A DNA stretch of 64,000 nt from Arcobacter siniprincipis (GTDB lineage Bacteria > Campylobacterota > Campylobacteria > Campylobacterales > Arcobacteraceae). The notes under the pieces are model-generated. The model searched no databases and had not been told where the DNA came from. It was given only the letters and a program-made list of their open reading frames with translations. This document shows, piece after piece, positions 51,022 to 60,598 of this stretch. Each line of letters begins with the position of its first letter. Position 1 is the stretch's first letter. Where the stretch lies: positions 744,001 through 808,000 of the forward strand of contig NZ_CP182343.1 of assembly GCF_048571125.1 (NCBI RefSeq), read 5' to 3'. Position numbers and translations under genes: made by a program.

Positions 51022-51972
51022 TTATGGAATTTCAACTTTTTCAATTACTTTTTGTAAAATATAATCACTAGTTATATCCATAGCTTGTGCTTCATAAGAT
51101 AAAACAATTCTATGCCTTACTATATCTTTAAATATCAAAGCAATATCTATTGGAGTTACATGGTCATTACCTCTTATAAAGGCATTTGCTTTAGCAGCTT
51201 TAAACATATCTATTGTTGCTCTTGGACTTGCTCCAAATTGAATATAATCTTTAATCTCTTGTAATCCATAATTTTCAGGTTCTCTTGTCGCAAAAATAAG
51301 ATTTACAATATATTTTTCAACTTCTTCATCTATATGTACATTTACAACTGCTTTTTTTAACTCAATTAGATCTTCATGAGAAGCTACTTTATTTGGAGTT
51401 TCAAATGAGTTTAAAGTTACACTTTTAGCTATTTTAAATTCTTCTTCTTTTGAATTATAATCAATCAAAATCTTAAACATAAATCTATCAAGTTGAGCTT
51501 CAGGAAGTTCATAAGCTCCTTGTGATTCAATTGGATTTTGAGTAGCAAGAACTAAAAATGGAAGTTCCAAAGAGTATGTTTCATCTGCAATTGTCACTTG
51601 TTTTTCTTGCATAACTTCTAATAGGGCTGATTGAACTTTTGCTGGTGCTCTATTTATCTCATCTGCTAACAAAAGATTTGTAAAAATTGGACCTCTTTTT
51701 ATTTTGAAATCACCACTTTTCATATCATAAATTTGTGCACCGATAATATCACTAGGAAGTAAATCAGGAGTAAATTGAACCCTTTTAAATCTTAAATCAA
51801 TTACATCTGCGACAGCTTTTACTGTTGTTGTTTTTGCAAGTCCAGGTACCCCTTCTATAAGAATATGACCATTTGTTAATAGTCCTATTAAGATAGAATT
51901 AACCATATCTTCTTGACCAATAACAACTTTAGATATTTCATTTTTAATTTCTGTGATTTTTGTGTATAACAT
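51022..51972 (-). CDS. MoxR-family AAA+ ATPase
   Basis: 316 residues. Walker A GVPGLAKTTT, Walker B LLLADEINRAPAK, sensor 1 LATQNPIESQG and arginine-finger region ELPEAQLDRFMFK, all MoxR style. Chaperone for maturation of a protein complex, with DUF58 and VWA proteins as partners. First gene of the operon. Confidence 0.94.
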   Translation of the reverse strand: MLYTKITEIKNEISKVVIGQEDMVNSILIGLLTNGHILIEGVPGLAKTTTVKAVADVIDLRFKRVQFTPDLLPSDIIGAQIYDMKSGDFKIKRGPIFTNLLLADEINRAPAKVQSALLEVMQEKQVTIADETYSLELPFLVLATQNPIESQGAYELPEAQLDRFMFKILIDYNSKEEEFKIAKSVTLNSFETPNKVASHEDLIELKKAVVNVHIDEEVEKYIVNLIFATREPENYGLQEIKDYIQFGASPRATIDMFKAAKANAFIRGNDHVTPIDIALIFKDIVRHRIVLSYEAQAMDITSDYILQKVIEKVEIP

Positions 51973-52259
51973 TTAGCTCTTCTTTAATATAAGTAAAATT
52001 TTGCGATATTTTATCAAAAGAAAGGTTTTAACAGCTTAAATCAAACTCTTAAAATAAATTTGATAAATACTTATAAAGGATAGTTATAAGTAGGTTTAGG
52101 TTGAAATTTTACTGTTTAAATTTAGATAATAAACCCTTGAACATATTGCTTTAAAGTTTTAAATTTTATAATATTAGAAGAATATTACAATTTTATTTTA
52201 ATACTCTTTTAATAATTTAACTAATAAAGTATTGATACGAAGTTTTAAGGGAATAAATA

Positions 52260-52835
52260 ATGTCAAAGAAAAAGAAATTTTTTGGTTTAATTATAATTAT
52301 TATTCTTATAGCAACTATTTTTTCAACAGCTTTACCAATACTTTATTCTAATGATAAAGCAGGAAAGGTAAATAAAGAGATTCAAAATATCCATTTTGAT
52401 TTTTTAAAAGATGAAACTAAAGAGTATGTACTCCTATTTTTTGGTTATGCGGGTTGTGATAATATTTGTCCTCCAGCATTAAATGAAATAAGTCAAATAT
52501 ATAATAAATTAGATAAAAAACAATTCAGTTTTTATTTTATAAATCTACAACCTAATATATTTAAGGATGAGGTTGATCCATTTGCGAAGGCTTTTAATAA
52601 AGACTTCAAAGGAATCTATTTAGACAATAAAAAACTAATTGACATTACAACAAAATTTCAAGTAAAATATTCACCAATGAATAAAGTTGATATAGACCAT
52701 ACAGGTTTTTTATATCTATTAGAAAAAAGTGCTAATAATATGTACAAACAAAAATTTATATACACGGCAAGACCATTTGATATTGAATATATATCAAATG
52801 ATTTAAATACATTAAATAGGGGTAACAATGATTAA
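52260..52835 (+). CDS. SCO1/SenC-family copper/redox protein
   Basis: 191 residues. Membrane anchor at 9-29, then a thioredoxin-like domain in the periplasm. The copper ligands fit the family: C66 and C70 in GCDNICPPAL (CxxxCP) and H147 in IDHTGFLY. SCO proteins deliver Cu to oxidase CuA/CuB sites or act in redox sensing. Its stop overlaps the chemoreceptor start by 8 bases. Confidence 0.85.
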   Translation: MSKKKKFFGLIIIIILIATIFSTALPILYSNDKAGKVNKEIQNIHFDFLKDETKEYVLLFFGYAGCDNICPPALNEISQIYNKLDKKQFSFYFINLQPNIFKDEVDPFAKAFNKDFKGIYLDNKKLIDITTKFQVKYSPMNKVDIDHTGFLYLLEKSANNMYKQKFIYTARPFDIEYISNDLNTLNRGNND

Positions 52836-54642
52836 AGTACTTTTCCCATTTTTAGATAAAAGTTTATCTAAGGAGATTCAAGAAAGTTTAGTTAAAGAGT
52901 ATGAAAATGCAGATAAAATGATGCTTATAGTATCAATAGTAAGTTTTTTCATTGTCGCATTAATAACTTCATATTCTAATGAAGCTTATAAACTTGGTAT
53001 TATAGGTGGAGGTATAACTTTAGCATCTACTATCATAGCTTTCACAATGTTTAAAGGAACTGTACTTTCACGTATTATTTTTGGTACAGCCTTTACTGTT
53101 TACCCAGCTATTATGGTTGCTCAACAACTTGGTATGATAGAGATGCACTTTTTCTTTTTTGTTTTTGTTGCAGCTCTTGTAGTGTATAAAGATCTTACAG
53201 CAATTTTAGCAATGACTGTAGTAACCGGTATACACCACTTAGTATTCACATATTTACAATTAAATGGTGCTTCTATTATGGGGAACGAAATTATACTGAT
53301 GAGTACTAACTGTAGTTGGTTATTTACTTTTATACATATTATTGTATTTGTTTTTGAAGAAATAGTTCTTATTTATATTGTTTATTCAGTAATAAAACAG
53401 TTTATTGAAGCTAAAACACTTCAACTAGAAGCAACAGCTTCGTTTGAAAAGTTACAAAAAGAGACTTTACTAAATAAAAGTATTATAGATGAAACTATTG
53501 AAGTAGCAAATAGTGTTAATGAAGGGAAACTAACAAAAAGAGTTCACTCAGATACTACAGATGAGAATATCAAGTCACTAAAAGAGATCATAAATAATAT
53601 GATGGATAATTTAGAAAATAAAATTGCAGATGATATTAATAAAATCTCAATTGTATTGGAAAACTTCACAAATTATAATTTCACTACAAAGGTTGATTCA
53701 AAAGGTGAAACTGCTGAAAATCTAAATAAATTAGCAGATGGTATTACTAAAATTCTAATAGAAGATAAACAAAATGGACTTGTTATTCAAAATAGTGCTA
53801 TGATATTATCTTCAACTGTAAAAACACTAAATGATTCATCAAATCAAGCTGCAGCTTCACTTGAAGAAACTGCAGCTGCAGTGGAAGAGATAACATCTAT
53901 TATCAAATCAAGTAATGAAAACATAAACAAAATGTTTACCCTTGCAAATAATTTAAATACCTCTGCACAAGAGGGTGAGAACTTAGCAACAAAAACAACT
54001 ACAGCTATGGAAGATATAAATAGACAAGTTCAAGCTATTAATGAATCAATCACAGTGATTGATCAAATAGCTTTCCAAACAAATATTCTTTCATTAAATG
54101 CTGCTGTTGAAGCAGCTACTGCAGGAGAAGCAGGCAAAGGATTTGCAGTTGTTGCACAAGAGGTAAGAAATCTTGCATCACGTTCAGCTGAAGCTGCTAA
54201 AGAGATAAAAGATTTAGTAGAAAATGCCACAATAAAAGCAAATGAAGGTAAAACAATTGCTTCTGATATGATAGGAGGATATAGTAATTTAACTAGTAAA
54301 ATTACTGAAACAATTGAATTAATCACAAATGTAACAAATGCAAGTAAAGAGCAAGAAACAGGAATTGTACAAATTAATGATGCAATTAACTCTTTAGATA
54401 AACAAACTCAACAAAATGCTTCGGTAGCAAATCAAACAAATGATATAGCAATTCAAACTCAACAAATTGCAGAAACAATTTTGAAAAGTGCTGATGAGAA
54501 AGAGTTTATAGGTAAAGAAACTGTTCAAGCAACAAAACTTGAAAAAGTAAATACTGTTAAACCTGAAAAGAAAAAAGAGCAAGTAGAAGTAAAGGCAAAA
54601 ACTACAGTAGATTCAAATAATGATGAGTGGGAGAACTTTTAA
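52828..54642 (+). CDS. Methyl-accepting chemotaxis protein with multi-pass membrane sensor
   Basis: 604 residues. About six N-terminal membrane helices (30-190) instead of the usual two with a periplasmic domain. A paired H136-H137 in TGIHHLVFTYLQ may bind a metal or heme (guess). Then a HAMP-like linker and methyl-accepting signalling hairpin with GKGFAVVAQEVRNLASRSA. The C-terminus ends DEWENF, a CheR-tethering WxxF-type pentapeptide at the end of a charged linker. Translationally coupled to the SCO1-like gene, suggesting a copper, oxygen or redox signal. Confidence 0.88.
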   Translation: MIKVLFPFLDKSLSKEIQESLVKEYENADKMMLIVSIVSFFIVALITSYSNEAYKLGIIGGGITLASTIIAFTMFKGTVLSRIIFGTAFTVYPAIMVAQQLGMIEMHFFFFVFVAALVVYKDLTAILAMTVVTGIHHLVFTYLQLNGASIMGNEIILMSTNCSWLFTFIHIIVFVFEEIVLIYIVYSVIKQFIEAKTLQLEATASFEKLQKETLLNKSIIDETIEVANSVNEGKLTKRVHSDTTDENIKSLKEIINNMMDNLENKIADDINKISIVLENFTNYNFTTKVDSKGETAENLNKLADGITKILIEDKQNGLVIQNSAMILSSTVKTLNDSSNQAAASLEETAAAVEEITSIIKSSNENINKMFTLANNLNTSAQEGENLATKTTTAMEDINRQVQAINESITVIDQIAFQTNILSLNAAVEAATAGEAGKGFAVVAQEVRNLASRSAEAAKEIKDLVENATIKANEGKTIASDMIGGYSNLTSKITETIELITNVTNASKEQETGIVQINDAINSLDKQTQQNASVANQTNDIAIQTQQIAETILKSADEKEFIGKETVQATKLEKVNTVKPEKKKEQVEVKAKTTVDSNNDEWENF

Positions 54643-54658
54643 ATATAAAAGTTCTCCC
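54629..54658 (+). terminator. Hairpin at the end of the chemoreceptor gene
   Basis: Perfect 12-bp stem (GGGAGAACTTTT and complement) with a 6-base loop. It overlaps the codons of the C-terminal WENF and the stop. No immediate T-run follows; a run of T appears 22 bases later. May terminate transcription or protect the 3' end. Confidence 0.5.
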
Positions 54659-54764
54659 CTAACTATAATTGAAAGTTTCATTTTTTTTAATATATTTGTA
54701 AAAAGTATTATTATAATTTTTGATAAAAAATATACACTTCAAGAAAGATTAAAGTTAACTTAGA

Positions 54765-54896
54765 TAAAATCACGGTTCTATTTTTATAGAAACCTCACAT
54801 GTGTCAATCCTGGTCTGGGTTGTGACAAATTAGTTTTAATTTGACATTAAGGGGCACAGAGGCTAAACCCAAATAAACATAAAACAAGGAAAAAAC
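54765..54896 (+). promoter_or_regulatory. rpsB-tsf 5' leader with possible folded structure
   Basis: About 130 bases upstream of rpsB with several pairings. GTCAATCC...GTGAC forms the ends of 54803-54826. CAAATT (54826-54831) pairs AATTTG (54838-54843). GGGTT (54817-54821) can pair AACCC (54866-54870) just before the AAGGA ribosome site. A leader hairpin GGTTCTAT/ATAGAAACC lies upstream. rpsB leaders are autoregulated by S2 in other bacteria; here this is a guess. Confidence 0.4.
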
Positions 54897-55697
54897 ATGG
54901 TTACAATGAAAGACCTATTAGAATGTGGTGTACACTTCGGACACCAAACGAGAAGATGGAATCCAAAAATGAAAAAATATATTTTTGGTGTAAGAAAAAA
55001 TATCTATATTATAGATTTACAAAAAACTTTAAGATACTTCAGATATACATATACTCTTATTAGAGATGCTGCTGCTGAAGGTCAAACAATGATGTTTGTT
55101 GGTACTAAAAAACAAGCTAGTCAAGCGGTTAAAGATGCTGCTATCTCTTGTGGTATGCCTTACGTTAACCATAGATGGTTAGGTGGGATGTTAACAAACT
55201 ACGGAACAATTAAAAAATCAATTAGAAAATTAGAAATTATTAAAAAAATGAGAGAAGAAGGTCAACTAGATCTTTTAACTAAAAAAGAAGCTTTAATGCT
55301 TTCAAGAAAAGAAGAAAAATTAGAATTATATCTTGGTGGTATCAAAGATATGACAAAACTACCTGATATGATGTTTGTACTTGATGCAGTTAAAGAAAAA
55401 ATTGCTATTGCAGAAGCTAGAAGATTAGGAATTACAGTTGTTGCTCCTTTAGATACAAATTGTGACCCAGATGTAGTTGATTGGCCAATTCCAGGAAATG
55501 ATGATGCGATTAGATCAATTCAATTATTTTGTAGTGAAATGGCTGCTGCTATGAATGAAGGTAAAGCTGCATACGCTGAAGCAAATGGTGAAGTTGTTGA
55601 AGAAACTGTACCTGCATCAAGTGAAGAAGTTGCTGAAGTAGTTGCAGAAGCAGTTGCTGAAGGTGAATCAGAAGTAGTAGAAACAGAGGAAGTATAA
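54897..55697 (+). CDS. rpsB: 30S ribosomal protein S2
   Basis: 266 residues. Seen: the N-terminal LLECGVHFGHQTRRWNPKM signature, VNHRWLGGMLTN and APLDTNCDPD, then an acidic C-terminal tail of ~40 residues rich in Glu/Val/Ala, longer than in E. coli. Binds S1 on the 30S subunit. Followed by tsf after one base, the universal rpsB-tsf pair. Confidence 0.98.
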   Translation: MVTMKDLLECGVHFGHQTRRWNPKMKKYIFGVRKNIYIIDLQKTLRYFRYTYTLIRDAAAEGQTMMFVGTKKQASQAVKDAAISCGMPYVNHRWLGGMLTNYGTIKKSIRKLEIIKKMREEGQLDLLTKKEALMLSRKEEKLELYLGGIKDMTKLPDMMFVLDAVKEKIAIAEARRLGITVVAPLDTNCDPDVVDWPIPGNDDAIRSIQLFCSEMAAAMNEGKAAYAEANGEVVEETVPASSEEVAEVVAEAVAEGESEVVETEEV

Positions 55698-55698
55698 G

Positions 55699-56745
55699 AT
55701 GGCTGGCGCAACTCCTAAATTAATAAAAGAATTAAGAGAAAAATCTGGTGCAGGTATGCTTGATTGTAAAACTGCTTTAAATGAGTGTGATGGTAACTTA
55801 GATGAAGCAATGAAATACTTAAGAGAATCTGGTTTAGCAAAAGCTGCTAAAAAAGCTGGAAATGTTGCAGCTGAGGGATTAATTACTATTTTAGTAAATG
55901 ATGATTCTACAAAAGCTACTATGGTTGAAATCAATTCTCAAACTGACTTCGTTGCTAAAAATGATCAATTCATTGCTTTAACAAACGAAGTTACTGCTCA
56001 TGTACAAGCTGAGGGTTGTTCTGAGAAAGAAGAACTATTAAAAACTACTATCAATGGTGTAAACTTTGAAGAGTATTTAAATAGTAAAATTGCAACAATT
56101 GGTGAAAATATCGTAACTAGAAAAATGACAACAATATCTTCTGATAATGGCGTTGTTAATGGTTATGTTCACTTAGGTAAAGTTGGAGTTATTTTAGCTG
56201 CTACTTGTGCTGATAGTGCAAAAGATAAAACTAAAGATATATTAAAAAAAGTTGCTATGCATGCAGCTTCTATGAAACCAACAGTTATCTCTTATAAAGA
56301 TTTAGATGCTGATTTTATTGAGTCTGAAAACAAAGCAATAATTGCTGATATCGAAAAATTAAATGAAGAATTAGTAAGACTTGGTAAACCTCTTAAAAAT
56401 ATTCCTGAATTTGTTTCTCAAGTTCAATTAACTACTGAAGCTATTGCAGCTGCTGAAGCTAAAATGAAAGAAGAATTAATTGCAGAGGGTAAACCTGAGA
56501 AAATTATTGGAAACATCGTTAAAGGTAAAATTGCTAGATGGATTGAAGATAATACTCAATTAGATAAAACTTATGCTTTATTATCTCAAACTTATGTTAT
56601 GGATGATTCAATGACAGTTGAGCAAGCTATTAAAGCTTGTGATGAGTCAATTGAAATCGTTGAATATGTAAGATTTGAACTTGGTGAAGGTATCGAGAAA
56701 AAAGAAGAAGATTTCGCAGCTGAAGTTGCTGCTCAAATGGCTTAA
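55699..56745 (+). CDS. tsf: Elongation factor Ts
   Basis: 348 residues, longer than the 283 of E. coli by an insertion in the C-terminal half, as seen in this phylum. Seen: LREKSGAGMLDCKTALNECD and the EF-Tu contact NSQTDFVAKND. Nucleotide exchange factor for EF-Tu. Terminated by a hairpin after its stop. Confidence 0.97.
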   Translation: MAGATPKLIKELREKSGAGMLDCKTALNECDGNLDEAMKYLRESGLAKAAKKAGNVAAEGLITILVNDDSTKATMVEINSQTDFVAKNDQFIALTNEVTAHVQAEGCSEKEELLKTTINGVNFEEYLNSKIATIGENIVTRKMTTISSDNGVVNGYVHLGKVGVILAATCADSAKDKTKDILKKVAMHAASMKPTVISYKDLDADFIESENKAIIADIEKLNEELVRLGKPLKNIPEFVSQVQLTTEAIAAAEAKMKEELIAEGKPEKIIGNIVKGKIARWIEDNTQLDKTYALLSQTYVMDDSMTVEQAIKACDESIEIVEYVRFELGEGIEKKEEDFAAEVAAQMA

Positions 56746-56767
56746 TAAAAATTATTAAGAAATTACT

Positions 56768-56792
56768 AAAAAGAGGTTTTTTACCTCTTTTT
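56768..56792 (+). terminator. Intrinsic terminator after tsf
   Basis: Perfect 10-bp stem AAAAAGAGGT with a T5 loop and T-rich descending arm. Separates rpsB-tsf from the ABC ATPase gene. Confidence 0.8.
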
Positions 56793-56810
56793 ATCTAAGA
56801 CTGGAGAAAA

Positions 56811-57464
56811 ATGAACGACCAGCCTATACTACAAGCAAAAAACATCTCTCATAAATTTGATTATGAACTTTTTAATAATATAAATCTCTCATTAAATGAA
56901 AAAGAATCAATTGCTATTATTGGAAAAAGTGGAAGTGGAAAATCAACTCTACTTAATATTATATCATCACTTTTAAAGCCATTTCAAGGTGAAGTAATTT
57001 TCCAAAATCAAAATATTTATACAATAAAGAATAAAAAGCTTTTAAACATAAGAAGAGAAGATTTTGGTATAATATTTCAAGCACATTATCTTTTTAGAGG
57101 TTTTACAGCAAATGAAAACTTACAAATTGCACAATTTTTAAGTAAAAAAGAAGTTGATGAGAATCTTTTAAAGAGTTTAGATATAAAGCATGTATTGCAT
57201 CAAGGTATTGGTGAATTAAGTGGTGGTCAACAGCAAAGATTATCTATTGCTAGGGTTTTAACAAAAAAACCAAAAATAATTTTTGCTGATGAACCAACAG
57301 GAAATTTAGATAAAGATACTGCACATGATGTAATGAATACTTTATTTGAATATATAAAGTCTAATAATGCTGGATTAGTTCTTGTAACACATGAAGAAGA
57401 TATTGCTTTTAAGTGTGACAAGGTTTATAAACTAGTTGATTTGGAACTACAGGAGATTAAGTGA
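56811..57464 (+). CDS. ABC transporter ATP-binding protein (LolD/MacB-like)
   Basis: 217 residues, one nucleotide-binding domain. Walker A GKSGSGKST, signature LSGGQQQRLSIARVL and Walker B IIFADEPTGNLD, closest to the LolD/FtsE/MacB group. No permease gene is nearby. In C. jejuni an ABC ATPase gene occupies the same slot after tsf. Lipoprotein release is a guess. Confidence 0.85.
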   Translation: MNDQPILQAKNISHKFDYELFNNINLSLNEKESIAIIGKSGSGKSTLLNIISSLLKPFQGEVIFQNQNIYTIKNKKLLNIRREDFGIIFQAHYLFRGFTANENLQIAQFLSKKEVDENLLKSLDIKHVLHQGIGELSGGQQQRLSIARVLTKKPKIIFADEPTGNLDKDTAHDVMNTLFEYIKSNNAGLVLVTHEEDIAFKCDKVYKLVDLELQEIK

Positions 57465-58249
57465 CTTTATTGTTGATAACAAAAACAAATATGATTGTCA
57501 AAATTTTTGATTTGATATGTACAAAACTTGATATTAGACTTTTTGTTCAAGAGAGTTCAAATGTTAGTAAGAATTATGATTTTGTAATTGTTGATCAAGA
57601 TTTAATAGACGATAAATTTAATGCCATTAAGCAATTTACTTCCAAAATTGGTGCAATTTCAAATGAAGAATTACCCTTTGATAAGTCAAGGGATTTTTTA
57701 ATTTCAAGACCTTTTTTACCCCATGAATTATTTTCAATTTTAAATGAACAAATTGCAATAATTAATGAAGAAGCAAAAGTACAAAGAGAAAATAAAAATA
57801 AGTATTCCCATGATGAAGCTGATGATGTTTCTGAGTACATAGAAACTTTAGCAGATGATATAGCATATGATATTGAAGATGAGAGTGATGAGAGTATTAT
57901 ATCAATTGCAGCACTTAAATCAGGTGGTATTTTAGATGTTGGTGAACTTGGAAAAATTAATAGTATTTTAAATGATGATGATTTACAAAAGAGATTTGAA
58001 AAAGAGTTTGCAGATGAGTCAGAAATGAGTGAAACTGATTGGAAAGATCTTTCTCAAATTATTGATGATGCCTTAGGTGAAGTAAAAGAATATGAGTTCG
58101 ATTTAGATCATAAAGAACCATATGAATTGATTTTAAGTAAATATAATATAGATGAATTAAGACCATTATTGACTAAATGCAATCAATCAATAATAGATAG
58201 ACTATCTCAAGGTGAGATTGTTGATTTAAAATTATCAATAAGTAAGTAA
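57461..58249 (+). CDS. Highly acidic conserved protein
   Basis: 262 residues, very rich in Asp and Glu in the middle (about 120-215). The N-terminal ~95 look like a degenerate receiver fold (YDFVIVDQDLIDD) without a clear phosphorylation site. C. jejuni has an acidic protein gene next to gmk in the same neighbourhood. GTG start overlaps the ABC ATPase stop by four bases (GTGA), with AGGAG 5 bases upstream. Function unknown. Confidence 0.78.
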   Translation: MTLLLITKTNMIVKIFDLICTKLDIRLFVQESSNVSKNYDFVIVDQDLIDDKFNAIKQFTSKIGAISNEELPFDKSRDFLISRPFLPHELFSILNEQIAIINEEAKVQRENKNKYSHDEADDVSEYIETLADDIAYDIEDESDESIISIAALKSGGILDVGELGKINSILNDDDLQKRFEKEFADESEMSETDWKDLSQIIDDALGEVKEYEFDLDHKEPYELILSKYNIDELRPLLTKCNQSIIDRLSQGEIVDLKLSISK

Positions 58250-58258
58250 GGGTAAAAG

Positions 58259-58876
58259 TTGGTAAATGAAAAAAAAGGTGCGATATTAATCATATCAGGG
58301 CCAAGTGGTTGTGGAAAATCAACTTTATTAAAAGAAGTATATAAAGATATCGATGATTATTATTTCTCTATTTCTTCAACTACAAGAGCTCCAAGAGTTG
58401 GAGAAAAAGATGGAGTTGATTATTTCTTTATTAGTAAAGAAGAGTTTTTAAAAGATATAGAAGCTGGTTATTTCTTAGAATGGGCAGAAGTTCATGGAAA
58501 CTATTATGGAACATCTTTAAAGCCTGTAATGAAAGCTGTAAATGAAGGAAAGTTGGCAATCTTTGATATTGATGTTCAAGGTCATGAAATTGCTAGGGAA
58601 AAATTAGATAACATAATTACTTCTGTTTTTATAACAACACCAAATTTGAGTGAATTAGAAAATAGGTTAAATAATAGAGCAACTGATAGTAAAGAAATTA
58701 TTGAAAATAGAATTATAAATGCAAAAGAGGAGATAAAGTATTTCCAAGAGTATGATTATTTTATAGTTAATGATGACTTACAAAAGGCTAGTAAAGAGCT
58801 TGTAAGTATTGCAAATGTAACTAGAATCAAAAGTAAACTTTTTGATTCAAAATTACCTGAGAGTTGGATAGATTAA
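58259..58876 (+). CDS. gmk: Guanylate kinase
   Basis: 205 residues. P-loop SGPSGCGKST, the GMP-binding STTRAPRVGEKDGVDYFF, and the later NRIINAKEEIKYFQEYDYF. Phosphorylates GMP to GDP. Starts at TTG (58259) after AAGGG; no in-frame ATG is close. Its stop overlaps the convergent EAL gene by 4 bases. Confidence 0.95.
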   Translation: MVNEKKGAILIISGPSGCGKSTLLKEVYKDIDDYYFSISSTTRAPRVGEKDGVDYFFISKEEFLKDIEAGYFLEWAEVHGNYYGTSLKPVMKAVNEGKLAIFDIDVQGHEIAREKLDNIITSVFITTPNLSELENRLNNRATDSKEIIENRIINAKEEIKYFQEYDYFIVNDDLQKASKELVSIANVTRIKSKLFDSKLPESWID

Positions 58877-60492
58877 ATTTTATCTTTACTTTCAGGTCTT
58901 CCAAAATAATACCCTTGACAATAATCAATATCTAATTCTTTAATCTTTTCATAAATTTCTTCTGATGATACAAATTCTGCAACAGTTTTAAATCCAAATT
59001 TCTTAGAGAAATCAGCAATTGTTTCAACAATTATTTGTTGATTTTTAGATGTATCAATATTTTTTATTAATGAACCATCAATTTTTACAAAGTCAATATT
59101 TAAATTTGTAAGCATGTTAAAGTTAGAATAACCAGCCCCAAAATCATCAACTCCTACACTACAACCTAAAGATTTAACTTTATCAATAAATGTAGTAACT
59201 GTCGCAAAGTTATTTATCTCTTCTGATTCTAGTATCTCAAACTCTAAAAGATGAACATGTTCTTTATTCTCTTCAAGTGTATCATAGATCTTTTTAGTTG
59301 TTTTTGTATTTGTAATATCATCAAATGAGATATTAACTGCAACTCTTTTTTTCTGTTCTTTTATTAAAGAAATTGCTTCAAGAAGCATTATTTCTATAAT
59401 ATAAGAATATAGTTTTGCTTTTTTTGCTATATCTAAAAATTTAATAGGTGCAATTACTTCGCCTTGTTCATTTATGTACCTAATTAGAGCTTCATATTTA
59501 TAAATTTCTTGGGTTTGTGTATTTACAATTGGTTGATAAAAGGCTACAAATAAACCCTCTTTTAAACCTTTCTTAACTTCTTTTACCCATTTGATATTAT
59601 CTTCAAAAGATTCTTGAATATTAAAAGAATTATCATAAACTAAGATTTGTTCAAATCTTTTTCTTGCATAGTTTATAACTCTCTCTGTATATTTGTAAGC
59701 TAATTTATTGTCAGCACAAGCAATTCCTATAGTAACATTTAAATCAATCTCATTTTCATCAATAAAAATTGCATTTTCTTCAATATGATTTGCAAATTTT
59801 TCACAAAGAGATTCAAACTCTTTTATATCCATTGCATAATCTTTTGCAACAACTGCAAATTTATCAGACTCTATTCTATATACTCTATAATCATCAGAAG
59901 AGAAAAATTGTTTTATTATCATTGAGAATTGAATTAATAATTTATTTCCATTATCTTCACCAAAAAGGTCATTGATAGTTGAAAATTTATCGATATTAAT
60001 AAGTGCCATTAAATCTTGTGCTGTTAAGTCTAAGTCTTTTTTTAATTTATTTCTGTTTGGTAGTCTTGTTAGTTTATCAACATACAAATCTTTTAATTCA
60101 TGGTAAAGTAGTGATTGGCTCATCACTTGCAAAAGTTTCTTCATATCAATTGGTTTTAATATATATTTATCAACTCCAATATCAATAGCTTCTAATAGAT
60201 ATTCAGTATTTGAAAAAGCAGTTGCTACAATAATAGAAATATTTGGATTTATCTTTTTAATCTCTTTAATCATATCTAGGCCATTCATTTGTGGCATATT
60301 TACATCTGTAATAATTAAATCGATTTCTTCTTCATGTTTTTTAAATAGTTCTAAGCCTTCAAGGCCATTTTCTGCAACAAATTGCTTATTTGTAAACCCT
60401 TTTAGTATATTTAGAGTTATGTCCCTAAGAGATTTTTCATCTTCTGCGTACAAAATTGTAATATTTTTTAAAATTGAAATATTATTAATCAT
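58873..60492 (-). CDS. Receiver-GGDEF(degenerate)-EAL protein, c-di-GMP phosphodiesterase
   Basis: 539 residues. Receiver domain (about 1-120) with phosphoacceptor Asp in LIITDVNMPQMNG and conserved ILKPID. GGDEF-like domain with ESDKF in place of GGDEF, so cyclase activity is unlikely. EAL domain with intact YEALIRY, VNISFDDI, LEFEILESEE, VDDFGAGYSN, KIDGSLI and VAEFV, so hydrolysis of c-di-GMP is expected. The ATG at 60492 is preferred, with GGAG upstream; a TTG five codons earlier is possible. Confidence 0.9.
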   Translation of the reverse strand: MINNISILKNITILYAEDEKSLRDITLNILKGFTNKQFVAENGLEGLELFKKHEEEIDLIITDVNMPQMNGLDMIKEIKKINPNISIIVATAFSNTEYLLEAIDIGVDKYILKPIDMKKLLQVMSQSLLYHELKDLYVDKLTRLPNRNKLKKDLDLTAQDLMALINIDKFSTINDLFGEDNGNKLLIQFSMIIKQFFSSDDYRVYRIESDKFAVVAKDYAMDIKEFESLCEKFANHIEENAIFIDENEIDLNVTIGIACADNKLAYKYTERVINYARKRFEQILVYDNSFNIQESFEDNIKWVKEVKKGLKEGLFVAFYQPIVNTQTQEIYKYEALIRYINEQGEVIAPIKFLDIAKKAKLYSYIIEIMLLEAISLIKEQKKRVAVNISFDDITNTKTTKKIYDTLEENKEHVHLLEFEILESEEINNFATVTTFIDKVKSLGCSVGVDDFGAGYSNFNMLTNLNIDFVKIDGSLIKNIDTSKNQQIIVETIADFSKKFGFKTVAEFVSSEEIYEKIKELDIDYCQGYYFGRPESKDKI

Positions 60493-60598
60493 TAACCTAA
60501 ACTCCAAAACTAATAAGATATAATATGAATTGCATTATATCTAAATAGTAGCATAAATAAATTAAATAAGTAAATAAAATTGAATTTTAGGAATATTA

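Noticed and set aside
51973..52259. Possible gene or regulatory RNA in the gap between moxR and the SCO1-like gene.
   Set aside because: 287 bases of AT-rich sequence without a convincing frame, palindrome or promoter pair.
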